Origin: Plectonema cf. radiosum LEGE 06105
GTDB taxonomy: Bacteria; Cyanobacteriota; Cyanobacteriia; Cyanobacteriales; Nostocaceae
Length of the DNA: 41,849 nucleotides
Reading direction: 5' to 3'
NCBI RefSeq assembly: GCF_015207665.1
Contig: NZ_JADEWL010000054.1
Span: 1-41,849 of the forward strand
The notes below the pieces were generated by a model that worked only from the letters and a program-made list of their open reading frames with translations, made no database searches and was not told where the DNA came from. Shown piece after piece: positions 1 to 8,480 of this stretch. Positions within the stretch are counted from its first letter, which is position 1. Each line of letters begins with the position of its first letter. The position numbers and the translations under genes are program-made.

Positions 1-28
1 GGGGATGGGGGGATGGGGAGAAATAAAT

Positions 29-111
29 ATCAACCATCAGTTATCAACTAACCACCATCAACCATCAATCATCAACTATCAACTGTCAACTCCTCACTCC
101 TAACTCTAAAA
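29..111. repeat. Heptanucleotide-type tandem repeat tract
   Basis: Degenerate copies of a 7-base unit (ATCAACC, ATCAACT and variants) run just downstream of the stop of the minus-strand oxidoreductase gene. This is the short tandemly repeated repetitive sequence class typical of filamentous cyanobacteria. No coding signal is seen. Confidence 0.7.
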
Positions 112-702
112 CCCACTATACCGTTCTTCAGCCCAAGGTTCACCACGACGGTGATAACCATTACGTTCCCAAAAACCTAACTCTTCATGGTCTAAAAATT
201 CTAAACCATTAATCCATTTAGCGCTTTTCCAAGCGTAAAGATGAGGAACTACTAAGCGCATGGGACCACCATGTTCCGCACTTAAGGGTTCATTAAATAA
301 TTTAAAAGCAAAAAAGTTTTCTTCTCTTACAAAGTCTTCTATTGCAATATTGGTAGTGTAACCACCGTAGCAATGCTCCATAACATGAGTCGCTTTGGAG
401 TCTATCTGAATAACTTTGATCAATTCTGTCACCTTCACCCCAGTCCACTTAACATCGAGTTTCGACCACCTAGTTACACAGTGAAAGTCCGCTGTAAACT
501 CATTTTGGGGTAGTTTCATAAAATCCGACCAATTCCATTTTTGAGGTTGTACCAAACCCCAGACGCTGAATTCCCATTCCTCTCTACTAACTTGGGGAGT
601 AGCACCATAAGTAAGCACAGGAAAACCCTGAGCTAAATGTTGTCCTGGAGGAACGCGATCGCCATTTTCAGAAGTTGGTTTTTGGAAAAATTTTCCCAGC
701 AT
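106..702 (-). CDS. Sulfite oxidase-like molybdopterin oxidoreductase
   Basis: A 198-residue protein made almost wholly of the molybdopterin-binding domain of the sulfite oxidase family. The cysteine that would bind molybdenum is Cys75 in the motif DFHCVTRWS. Downstream blocks (HCYGGYTTN, and GGPMRLVVPHLYAWKSAKW) are typical of short bacterial sulfite oxidase-like or YedY-like proteins. There is no haem domain, no C-terminal dimerisation domain and no obvious Tat signal, so it is probably cytoplasmic. The substrate cannot be told from sequence; sulfite oxidation is not established. It is transcribed alone, away from an AT-rich upstream gap of about 270 bp. The start at MLGKFFQ gives the usual length for these short members. 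Confidence 0.88.
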   Translation of the reverse strand: MLGKFFQKPTSENGDRVPPGQHLAQGFPVLTYGATPQVSREEWEFSVWGLVQPQKWNWSDFMKLPQNEFTADFHCVTRWSKLDVKWTGVKVTELIKVIQIDSKATHVMEHCYGGYTTNIAIEDFVREENFFAFKLFNEPLSAEHGGPMRLVVPHLYAWKSAKWINGLEFLDHEELGFWERNGYHRRGEPWAEERYSGF

Positions 703-940
703 GGTTTTGGATAATATTTTTCGTGTAAATGTATAAATAGTAATTAATATTTTTAATATTTATTCAAAAATAATTGTCTAACAAGAAATTTGCAAACTAT
801 ATTTCCCTGAAATTGAGCAAGTTATTGATAGGTAATTTACAGTATTGTCCCAGGGAAACGAAGGGGTAGTGATGAGCTGCATAGTAAAGTAATTAACCGT
901 ACCTACAGCAATTGAAAAGTGGAAAACCAATAATCTTTTT

Positions 941-964
941 CTACTCCCTACTCCCTACTCCCTC
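941..964. repeat. Heptamer tandem repeat (CTACTCC)
   Basis: Three direct copies of a CTACTCC-type heptamer lie just downstream of the rpmF stop codon on the minus strand. Related units recur at about 1228-1262 (GGGAGTAGGGAGTAG). The gap around 710-975 holds no gene that I can support. Confidence 0.65.
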
Positions 965-975
965 TTAAAACAGAA

Positions 976-1149
976 TTACTCTTCGTCCTCTTCTTCTTCG
1001 GCTGATGGATAAACAAATGTAGAACGTCCGGTCAAAATTGACTTACCAAGGGAAAGCGCTTTTTGAGCTTCAACAGTCGCTTTGTGTCTCCAGGTGGCTC
1101 GACGTTTATCCCTTCTAGATTTAGATGTTTTCTTCTTTGGAACAGCCAT
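976..1149 (-). CDS. rpmF: 50S ribosomal protein L32
   Basis: A 57-residue protein beginning [20 protein letters not shown], the classic N-terminus of bacterial L32, a component of the large ribosomal subunit. The start is placed at the ATG at 1147-1149, because the upstream in-frame codons add nine residues not found in the family. The basic first half is followed by a family-typical middle ([19 protein letters not shown]) and an acidic tail of glutamates and aspartates that is common in cyanobacterial and plastid L32. The zinc-binding cysteines seen in some L32 proteins are absent, as is usual in cyanobacteria. The neighbour upstream lies on the same strand but about 115 bp away, with a repeat hairpin between. 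Confidence 0.95.
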   Translation of the reverse strand: MAVPKKKTSKSRRDKRRATWRHKATVEAQKALSLGKSILTGRSTFVYPSAEEEEDEE

Positions 1150-1263
1150 AAAAGCAAATACCGTAATTTTTGACAACCTTTTTATTCTAAGGCATGAATT
1201 AATTAATAGCTCTTAAGAAATACAGGGAGTAGGGAGTAGTTTGTTCGGGAGTCCTACTCCTTG

Positions 1264-1827
1264 TTAATCAACTTCAACCTGTGGTGTCTGGTTGGGAAGC
1301 GTATCCGGTGATGGTGGAGAAGCGTTTTCAACCGGATTGTTTTCAACATTATCGCTAGAAGAATTTGGATTATTCGCTTTTGTTGCACTTGGTCCGAAAA
1401 ATAGTAGCGTCTGTGCCATTTTAAAGTACTTTGCCCAACGTTGCGGGTCGGGGCGATTGCGCCACTCGTTACGACTGACGTTTAATTCCAAAACAGGTGC
1501 GATCGCGCCATAATTCTGTACGGAAACGATTATTGATACATCTGTCACTAAAATATCTCGATCAAAACCGCGTTGAGCCGCTGCCCTTGCTACTGCTTCT
1601 GCTCTCCGCAACAAGCTTTGGTAGTTGTCCCCCGGCAAACGGTCGATTTCAAGGTCTGTTCTACTAGTATAAGCTTTTACCATTTGAGGGGCGATCGCAT
1701 CAATCACCAACCACATTGGTACGGCAGTACTCAGCAAAAGTACAGCGTTAGTTATCCGGATTTTCTTTGCGAACAACAGCATAAAAGGAATAAATGTGTT
1801 TATTTTTAACAAATTGTTGCCGACCAT
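1264..1827 (-). CDS. Membrane-anchored or exported protein of unknown function
   Basis: A 187-residue protein I cannot name. Residues 16-50 hold a lysine pair followed by a hydrophobic stretch (ITNAVLLLSTAVPMWLVI), so the rest is likely outside the cytoplasmic membrane, tethered or cleaved. The middle, residues 55-145, looks like a small folded domain of the kind found in cyanobacterial conserved hypotheticals. The last 40 residues are low-complexity, rich in N, S and P. The chosen start has GGAG about ten bases upstream; an alternative ATG at 1782 would give a shorter, more signal-like N-terminus. It is divergent from the caspase-like gene across a gap of about 235 bp. Confidence 0.7.
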   Translation of the reverse strand: MVGNNLLKINTFIPFMLLFAKKIRITNAVLLLSTAVPMWLVIDAIAPQMVKAYTSRTDLEIDRLPGDNYQSLLRRAEAVARAAAQRGFDRDILVTDVSIIVSVQNYGAIAPVLELNVSRNEWRNRPDPQRWAKYFKMAQTLLFFGPSATKANNPNSSSDNVENNPVENASPPSPDTLPNQTPQVEVD

Positions 1828-2062
1828 TATTTATAAGCTCCTAACATTAATAAAAGTGTTTTCATGGATTAGAGTAATAATAATAACCTCTCATCTCCAA
1901 ATTCGCTCAGAATCACTTAGACTTATAAACATAGGTTAGCTTTGTTTTTTGGCAACAGCAAATTACATTAATTACCCTCGCAGTACTCAGCCTAAAAATT
2001 GGCACTATAAGAGTAGTCAGAGTATATATAGTATTGAGTTTCCAACTATTAATAAAGGGCGC

Positions 2063-3772
2063 ATGGCAAAACTATGGGCGATAGCTATTGGCATCAATCA
2101 ATACCAGTATTTTCAACCTTTGGGCTATGCTCAAGCAGATGCTGAAGGAATACGGGATTTTCTAATTCAACAAGCAGGTTGGACGGAAGAGCAATGTCTG
2201 TTAATGACCGATTCTTCCGTACCGATGAAAGATAAACCCACCTTACCCACAAAGCATAATATTCTTCAGTTACTCGAAGATTTAGCAGCTAATTCTTGGC
2301 AACCGCAAGATCAATTATGGTTTTTCTTTAGCGGTTATGGAATCAACTATGAGGGACAAGATTATTTGATACCTATTGATGGCGATTCGCAACGCATTAG
2401 TGAAACTGCCATCGAAATCCGTCAGTTGATGCAAACTCTACAAATTGCTGGACTTTCCGTATTATTAATACTTGATTTTAATCGCGCTTTTGGCACTCAA
2501 GCAAATTCTTGTATCGGAGAAGAAACTATTGAACTAGCTCAAGAGTTACAAATCTCTACGATACTTTCTTGTCAACCAGATCAGTTTTCTCATGAAAGCA
2601 GCGAATTAGGACACAGCTTTTTTACCGCCGCACTTTTAGAAGCTTTGCGTTACGGTAATGTCAACAATTTGGCTGGCTTGGAAAGTTATTTGAGTGTTCG
2701 CACTCCTGAATTATGTCAGCATCATTGGCGACCAATTCAAAACCCCGTCACTTTTACTACATCGCCAAAACAAAGTTTATTTTTACCCGAACAACTCAAA
2801 AGTGATACCGAAGAACCACCGAATATCCTAGACTTGAATGAAACTTTTACTGCTCGTTCGGCACCAAAGCTTGAGGAAAAACCAGTAGAGCATAATACTT
2901 CTTCACAAGTTCCACAACTCTCTACAGAAAGCAGTACGGTTCCTACCGATTCACCGATTCCTGCAAAAAAAGAAAAAACCACAAGCAACAGTCTATTCGC
3001 TAAATCCCTGCTGTTATGGGGTACAAGCACTTTAGTAGTCAGTGGATTACTTCTATTAGTTTTTCTACGCAATCAATCAGGTCAGATATTCCCAGCATCC
3101 AAGAATAATGGTCATGTAACGGTTGTCAAACCTTTACCAAGTAATTTCGCATCCTTAAAAGGCTTGCAAGAAATCAACCAAGCAATGTTGGAATTGCAAA
3201 AGATGTCTCTTAACCCTAATCAAGCTAGCGATTTAAGCAAGGCGATCGCCATTGCCCAAAATATTAAGATAAATGAAGCCGGTTACAAACAGGCTCAGAA
3301 AAATATTAGAATTTGGAATAACATGATTTTGGATATAGCTCAAAATCGTGCCGCAAATATGGAATATAGTAGCGCGATCGCAGCTGCGGAGTTGGTCAAA
3401 GAACAAGACCCAAATTACCGAGAAGCGCAAGCAGCCATCAAACAGTGGCAATTGCTTCGCAAACAATATTTAAGTAACAAAACTCTTTTAGAAGCAGCTC
3501 AAGCTCTAATTAGACCAGAACAAGCATCTACTTACAATCGCGCTATTGAAGTTGCCAAAAGAATACCGCAATCTCAACCAGGGTTCCCGATGGCTCAAGA
3601 ATCGATTAATCAATGGAGTCGAGAAATCATCAGGCTTGCGAAAAATCGTGCCGAGAACCAGCAATTCTCTTCGGCAATTGCAACCGCTACTTTGGCTCCA
3701 GAAGATACAGCTGCTTATGCCGAAGCTCAAGAATTAATCCAACAGTGGCAAGAAAAAGTACAGAGTAATTAA
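2063..3772 (+). CDS. Caspase-like (C14) membrane protein with substituted catalytic dyad
   Basis: A 569-residue protein with an N-terminal caspase-fold domain (about 1-240), a linker rich in S, T, P and E (about 245-312), one transmembrane helix (about 314-335) and a C-terminal helical repeat region (about 365-566). The repeats contain IAQNRAANMEYSSAIAAA and LAKNRAENQQFSSAIATA. The fold starts with MAKLWAIAIGINQY, as in cyanobacterial orthocaspases. The catalytic His is replaced by Tyr92 (FFFSGYGINYEGQDYLIP) and the catalytic Cys by Asn140 (LLILDFNRAFG). It is therefore probably not a peptidase but a scaffold or sensor; that is inference. I chose the ATG at 2063. An upstream in-frame TTG at 1949 would add 38 residues without domain similarity. 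Confidence 0.85.
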   Translation: MAKLWAIAIGINQYQYFQPLGYAQADAEGIRDFLIQQAGWTEEQCLLMTDSSVPMKDKPTLPTKHNILQLLEDLAANSWQPQDQLWFFFSGYGINYEGQDYLIPIDGDSQRISETAIEIRQLMQTLQIAGLSVLLILDFNRAFGTQANSCIGEETIELAQELQISTILSCQPDQFSHESSELGHSFFTAALLEALRYGNVNNLAGLESYLSVRTPELCQHHWRPIQNPVTFTTSPKQSLFLPEQLKSDTEEPPNILDLNETFTARSAPKLEEKPVEHNTSSQVPQLSTESSTVPTDSPIPAKKEKTTSNSLFAKSLLLWGTSTLVVSGLLLLVFLRNQSGQIFPASKNNGHVTVVKPLPSNFASLKGLQEINQAMLELQKMSLNPNQASDLSKAIAIAQNIKINEAGYKQAQKNIRIWNNMILDIAQNRAANMEYSSAIAAAELVKEQDPNYREAQAAIKQWQLLRKQYLSNKTLLEAAQALIRPEQASTYNRAIEVAKRIPQSQPGFPMAQESINQWSREIIRLAKNRAENQQFSSAIATATLAPEDTAAYAEAQELIQQWQEKVQSN

Positions 3773-3815
3773 GATGGCATGAACACAAATCTAATTTTAT
3801 TCTGTATTGGCTTAC

Positions 3816-4190
3816 TTAACAGTACTGCGAAATGTCCTCGCCACATTCATCAGCTAAATAACACAACGAACGAAAACGCAAGGCAACCACTTCATCGTAC
3901 AGTGGGTTAAGCTTGCACATTGGAGGAATATGAAACAAAGTCTTACCCAATAACTTCACATCTCGTTCAAAAGGACATTGAGCCGGAATCACCTGACAAA
4001 CCCGATGAGCAAATTGGCGATCGCGCACCTCAATATTATTTATCCAAAGCCGTAAAGGCTTCAAAACATCGCATCGAAACTTTTTACCTGGATTATGCTG
4101 AGTTAGATTCCCTTCATTTTCAATCTCTTGATTGATTAGTACCCAACTTGCCAGGAATATTTTTCTTGTGGTATTATTGAATACCTTCAT
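3816..4190 (-). CDS. Mo-dependent nitrogenase C-terminal domain family protein
   Basis: A 124-residue protein whose C-terminal two thirds match the cyanobacterial family named after the Mo-dependent nitrogenase C-terminal domain: LKPLRLWINNIEVRDRQFAH, then CQVIPAQCPFERDVKLLG, HIPPMCKLNPLYDEVVALRFR and SLCYLADECGEDI. Conserved cysteines in CQVIPAQC, PPMCKLN and CYLADEC could bind metal, but this is inference. Despite the name, these stand-alone proteins have no proven role in nitrogenase. The start at 4190 is favoured because GAGGAAAACACA precedes the ATG; a longer reading from 4298 has no such signal. It is convergent with the caspase-like gene. Confidence 0.8.
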   Translation of the reverse strand: MKVFNNTTRKIFLASWVLINQEIENEGNLTQHNPGKKFRCDVLKPLRLWINNIEVRDRQFAHRVCQVIPAQCPFERDVKLLGKTLFHIPPMCKLNPLYDEVVALRFRSLCYLADECGEDISQYC

Positions 4191-4589
4191 TGTGTTTTCC
4201 TCTAGTTTTTTGAGGGTTTTTAATTTAATTAACGAGCATTTACGACAGATCAACCAACTTTTTGAGGAAGCCTGTTGTCCTGACGAAAATACGATCAATT
4301 TTGTTCAGCAGCCTGTAGATAAGACAGCTATCTTTTGCTACGTCAAGTTAAGCGCAATTCTTCTGAAATCGGAAGTAGGATACTCCCATCTTGTTGATAA
4401 CTTGATGTAATTGAAATTCTAGTAAAGTCATCTACCTATGGACATATTGTAGTGTAATATCTACAAAATTTAACGTAAATCAATTTGATCAGTGAAATTG
4501 AGCGGTAGCTTTGTGCGAAAGGCTATATAAGAGTAGCGCAAGAGGCTTGAAAGTGACTAGTGCGTAGATCACACCTAAGAGTCAATATT

Positions 4590-4706
4590 ATGAAGTTTTA
4601 TGATGTTAGCCAATATTTATGGCTTATAAAGGTTAATTTTGGTCTTTTTTGGGCAAAATTGACCGAAATAGGTTTGAGATTAACTCTTTCTAAAGTAAAA
4701 AAATAG
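4590..4706 (+). CDS. Possible small ORF (38 aa), uncertain
   Basis: ATG at 4590 opens a 38-codon frame encoding MKFYDVSQYLWLIKVNFG and then a lysine-rich end (TLSKVKK). An AAGAG sequence lies about eight bases upstream and could serve as a ribosome binding site. Hydrophobic and aromatic residues dominate the first half. There is no recognised family and the frame may be chance. Confidence 0.2.
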   Translation: MKFYDVSQYLWLIKVNFGLFWAKLTEIGLRLTLSKVKK

Positions 4707-5075
4707 TTTTTATCGGGGTAAATTCCGAAGGCTGATTGCGGTACATTCCGATTGCATTGAAGTGTAATATATCTTTGATTTCTAATCTAGATATTTCTAC
4801 TAATTCTCAAATACACCTGTTCTACAGCGTTTTAAGCTAGCTATTTATCGATCCCAAATTATTTTGTTTAGATAGAATTTTTACAAATAGACTTGGTTTT
4901 ACCTAGGTTTTACGAGGTTTATTTGGAAAATTATTTTTCTCTGACGACTTTTATTATTTGGTATTGTCTGAGTATTGAGGATGTAAATTATTTTCTGGGT
5001 AACGATGTCGTCCTAGATTTGTCATGAAAAACGCGATCAAAGTGCGATCGCAAACCCCTATAATTTGAAACAGCA

Positions 5076-5118
5076 AAAAATAGGATGCTTTGATTAACTT
5101 GTTTTAAAGCATCCTATT
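5076..5118 (-). terminator. Hairpin with U-tract downstream of rnj
   Basis: A 13-bp perfect stem (AATAGGATGCTTT at 5079-5091 with its complement at 5106-5118, loop of 14). Read on the minus strand it is followed by a run of T (A-run at 5075-5081 on plus), so it fits an intrinsic terminator for the asd-dapA-rnj direction, about 170 bp past the rnj stop. Confidence 0.55.
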
Positions 5119-5152
5119 AAATATTTTTATTACTTTTTTAGTAAAGTATTAC

Positions 5153-5215
5153 AGAAGTCGGGTTTTTTCGTAAATATCTGTCACATCAGAAAATTATCAT
5201 AAAAACCCGACTTCT
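5153..5215. repeat. Inverted repeat AGAAGTCGGGTTTTT
   Basis: A perfect 15-bp inverted repeat (5153-5167 and 5201-5215) separated by 33 bp. GAAGTCGGGTTTTT-type palindromes are common dispersed repeats in filamentous cyanobacteria. It lies between rnj and the terminator-like hairpin at 5076-5118. Confidence 0.55.
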
Positions 5216-5289
5216 AGACCTAACGAAAAATCAAGGTTTCACGTCAATTCAAGCAGCTTTACTTAAATCGTGCTTTTCTGATAGAAAAT

Positions 5290-7065
5290 CTAGGAAGCAA
5301 CTTGCTGAGCAGCAGTACGAGTACGTCGTCTTCTTCCATCAGAAACTTGTACGGGTGCTTCGTCTGGAACTTGCATCAACAATGTAACCGTAGGCTGACA
5401 TCGTAGTTCTCGACGCAAATTACGCGCTAAATCAGTTTCGATCAATTCTTGCAAACCCTCCCAGTCGATATTCGGCTTTTGACCGTTCAAGGGCTTAGCA
5501 AATTCTTGCCAACGTAAAGCGAGTATTTCTTCAAATCGCTGCTGTACCCATTTTTGCAACATCGATTTTTCCATACTAGTAACTACACCACGCAAATGAA
5601 TCTCTGGTCTAGCCAACATCCTACCACTCCAATCAATTGCAGCTGCAACAGTAACAATACCTTCTTCAGCCATACGTTGGCGCTCGTGCAAGACTTTATC
5701 GCTAACCATACCAGAGCCGGAAGTATCTACTAATTCCAAACCAGATGGCACTTTACCAGCAACACTAATAGAATTTTGAGTCAATTCTACAATGTCACCA
5801 TTCTGAATAATCACCATATTCTCGGCTCTGATACCCATACTTTGGGCTGTTTGCGAATGTTTAACTAACATCCGATGTTCACCATGAACGGGTAAAAAGA
5901 ACTTGGGTTTTGTCAAAGCAAGCATCAATTTTTGGTCTTCCTGACAACCATGACCGGAAACGTGAATTCCTTTATCACGACCGTAAATAACATTCGCACC
6001 CTGTTGCATTAATTTATCGATAACGTTGACCACCGCAATCGTATTACCGGGAATTGGATTCGCTGAAAAGGCAACCGTATCTCCTTTACGAATCTTGAGA
6101 TGGGGGTGTTCTCCTCTGGCAATACGAGTCATTGCCGCCATTGTCTCTCCCTGAGAACCAGTAGTTAAAATCAATACGCTTTCGTCAGGTAAACTACGGA
6201 CGACGTGCAAAGGTTGAAATAGTTTATCTTCGCATTTGATATAGCCCAGATTACGAGCGTGGGCAATCAAATTCAACATTGAACGCCCAACTACGGATAC
6301 TACTCGGTTATGTTTTTGCGCTAATTCCAAAACCATATTAATCCGATGTACCGAAGAAGCGAAAGTCGTAATAAAAAGTCTTCCCTCGGTTTGAAGGAAA
6401 ACTTTTTCTAGATTTGGATAAACCGAACGTTCTGAAGGAGTAAAACCAGGTACTTCTGCGTTAGTAGAATCGCTCATCAAGCAAAGTACGCCTTTCTCCC
6501 CATGTTCGGCTAGACGTTGTAAATCAAAGTGTTCCCCATCTACTGGAGTATGGTCTACTTTGAAATCTCCCGTATGAATTATTATTCCTAATGGTGTATG
6601 TATTGCAACTGTAAAACTATCACAAATACTGTGGGTATTACGGATGTATTCTATCACAAAATTGTTTCCGATTCGCACCATATCGCGGGGTTTCACGCTT
6701 CTTAATTCAGTGCGATCGCGAACACCAGCTTCCTCTAATTTACGCTCTAGCATTGCCATTGCCAATCGAGGGCCGTGAATCACAGGAATCTCAAACTGTT
6801 TCAAGTGAAAAGCAATACCCCCAATATGGTCTTCGTGACCATGGGTAACAACCATACCTTTGATTTTGTGACGATTTTCCCGCACGTAAGTCATGTCGGG
6901 TAAAACAATATTAACTCCGTGCATTTGATCGCTGGGAAAAGCTAAACCAGCATCTAATAAGATAATTTCATCTTCATACTCGAAAATGCAAGTATTTTTG
7001 CCAATTTCATGCAAACCACCCAATGGAATAATTTTAAGGGCAGAAGTTACTTCCTTTTTAGCCAT
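5290..7065 (-). CDS. rnj: Ribonuclease J
   Basis: A 591-residue metallo-beta-lactamase/beta-CASP ribonuclease that acts in mRNA decay and rRNA maturation in the cytoplasm. The zinc motif HGHEDH is at residues 75-80, preceded by LLDAGLAFPSD. Further motifs are HTGDFKVD, LMSDSTNAEVPG, GSQGE and VSGHG, with the distal PVHGEHR. The C-terminal domain ends in a basic stretch, GRRRRTRTAAQQVAS, typical of cyanobacterial RNase J. It is the last gene of the asd-dapA-rnj series; the gap to dapA is about 270 bp, so it may have its own promoter. The order is conserved in many cyanobacteria (known). Confidence 0.95.
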   Translation of the reverse strand: MAKKEVTSALKIIPLGGLHEIGKNTCIFEYEDEIILLDAGLAFPSDQMHGVNIVLPDMTYVRENRHKIKGMVVTHGHEDHIGGIAFHLKQFEIPVIHGPRLAMAMLERKLEEAGVRDRTELRSVKPRDMVRIGNNFVIEYIRNTHSICDSFTVAIHTPLGIIIHTGDFKVDHTPVDGEHFDLQRLAEHGEKGVLCLMSDSTNAEVPGFTPSERSVYPNLEKVFLQTEGRLFITTFASSVHRINMVLELAQKHNRVVSVVGRSMLNLIAHARNLGYIKCEDKLFQPLHVVRSLPDESVLILTTGSQGETMAAMTRIARGEHPHLKIRKGDTVAFSANPIPGNTIAVVNVIDKLMQQGANVIYGRDKGIHVSGHGCQEDQKLMLALTKPKFFLPVHGEHRMLVKHSQTAQSMGIRAENMVIIQNGDIVELTQNSISVAGKVPSGLELVDTSGSGMVSDKVLHERQRMAEEGIVTVAAAIDWSGRMLARPEIHLRGVVTSMEKSMLQKWVQQRFEEILALRWQEFAKPLNGQKPNIDWEGLQELIETDLARNLRRELRCQPTVTLLMQVPDEAPVQVSDGRRRRTRTAAQQVAS

Positions 7066-7337
7066 GTTTTTCCTTAGTTAATAAATTAGTTAGATTTTTT
7101 TGCAGTTAAAAGCTTAATTAAAGTTTTTCTAGGACAAACTTTTATTGCTACCTTTTCTTGCATAGTCTTTTTTTTTGCAAGATTTAATCAATGTTTAATT
7201 TTCCAAAAAAAACAGATTTTAAATACCGTCATCAAAAATTTACCGATTCATCGCAACAGTATACTTTTAAAAAACCAAAGCTGTTGGTAATTATTATATG
7301 TAATATATTTTTTACACAAAATTTGCGACTATATCAT

Positions 7338-8231
7338 TTAAACCTTATTCAAATCTAGTTCTTCAAGAACTGTTTTTAGTTTTTGAGTAAAGTCTAATTC
7401 AGCTTCGTATAAAGGTAGACGAGTTGAGCCAACTTCCCAGCCCTGAAGTTGTAAAGCTGTTTTAACTGGAATGGGATTCGCAGTTGCAAATAAAACTTTG
7501 AACAGTGGAAAAAGTTTGAGGTGAATCTCACTAGCAATTTGGACTTTCCCACTCCAAAAAGCTTGAATCATCTGTTGTAGTTGCAAACCTACCAGATGAG
7601 AAGCTACACTTACTACACCCTTTGCTCCAAGAGACAACAACGGCAAAGTCATGTAATCATCACCAGAGTAAATCTGAAATTCTTCTGGTGTCAAGCGACG
7701 CATTTCACTTGCTTGATCTATATTTCCAGTTGATTCTTTGATGCCGACAATATTTTCTATTTCAGCTAAACGGGCTACTGTTTGGGGATGTAGGTTTTGA
7801 CCAGTACGACCTGGAATATTATATAACAATAACGGTAACTCCGGTGCCGCTTCGGCTATTGTCTGAAAGTGTCGATAAAGTCCAGCTTGCGGGGGTTTGT
7901 TGTAATAAGGTACAACTTGCAATGAGCCATGCACTCCTATTTTAGCTGCTTGCTGGGTAGCCAAAGCCGCTTCTTTGGTAGAATTAGAGCCACATCCGGC
8001 AATTACTTTTGCTTTACCCGACACAGCTTGCAATACTACCTTAAACAATTGGTATTCTTCATCCCAAGTCAGTGTAGGGGATTCACCAGTCGTCCCGCAC
8101 ACTACAAATGTATCTGTACCGCTATGAGCCAGATGTGCTGCTAACTTTTCTGCTACATCGTAATTTACACTACCATCTTCTTTAAATGGTGTAACCATTG
8201 CGGTTATAACTCTACCAAAATCTACCACCAC
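7338..8231 (-). CDS. dapA: 4-hydroxy-tetrahydrodipicolinate synthase
   Basis: A 297-residue TIM-barrel lyase that condenses pyruvate with aspartate semialdehyde, the first committed step to diaminopimelate and lysine. The Schiff-base lysine is Lys165 in VGIKEST, the catalytic tyrosine is Tyr137 in LLYNIPGR, and the substrate loop GTTGES is at 46-51. Length is normal for the family. It sits between asd, which supplies its substrate, and rnj, on the same strand. Gaps of about 250-270 bp on both sides suggest separate transcription or long leaders rather than a tight operon. Confidence 0.96.
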   Translation of the reverse strand: MVVDFGRVITAMVTPFKEDGSVNYDVAEKLAAHLAHSGTDTFVVCGTTGESPTLTWDEEYQLFKVVLQAVSGKAKVIAGCGSNSTKEAALATQQAAKIGVHGSLQVVPYYNKPPQAGLYRHFQTIAEAAPELPLLLYNIPGRTGQNLHPQTVARLAEIENIVGIKESTGNIDQASEMRRLTPEEFQIYSGDDYMTLPLLSLGAKGVVSVASHLVGLQLQQMIQAFWSGKVQIASEIHLKLFPLFKVLFATANPIPVKTALQLQGWEVGSTRLPLYEAELDFTQKLKTVLEELDLNKV

Positions 8232-8480
8232 TCTTTTTTTCTCCTAATTACAGAAAGGCAATTTTTACATCTGTTGGTGGCTGTCTATATTTAATAATCT
8301 GAAAGCTATTTTTTTCAAGAGTAAACCATACCTCATTCATCATTTTTTAATTATTAGTTTTTTTAGTTAATGTTCTCTAACTTTTAATTTACATTAAATA
8401 TTCGCTACTATTATATTTTATAATACTTATTCTCATATTTTATTACATATAATTACATATAAATCTATGCATTTTCAGGA

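Larger units (their letters stand above)
4191..5289. other. Long intergenic region, no clear gene
   Basis: About 1.1 kb of AT-rich DNA. It contains a possible 38-codon ORF at 4590-4706 and two hairpins near the rnj end (5076-5118 and 5153-5215), listed separately. Otherwise I see no tRNA, conserved RNA or protein-coding stretch. Confidence 0.6.

Noticed and set aside
2737-3737. Several minus- and plus-strand frames inside the caspase-like gene
   Set aside because: Shadows of a well-supported gene.
3916-4410. Plus-strand frames of 71 and 92 codons opposite the Mo-nitrogenase-domain gene
   Set aside because: The minus-strand product has clear family motifs and a Shine-Dalgarno sequence; the plus frames have neither.
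4440-5060. Search for a tRNA or conserved small RNA in the gap before rnj
   Set aside because: No T-loop motif, cloverleaf or known RNA pattern could be found by eye.
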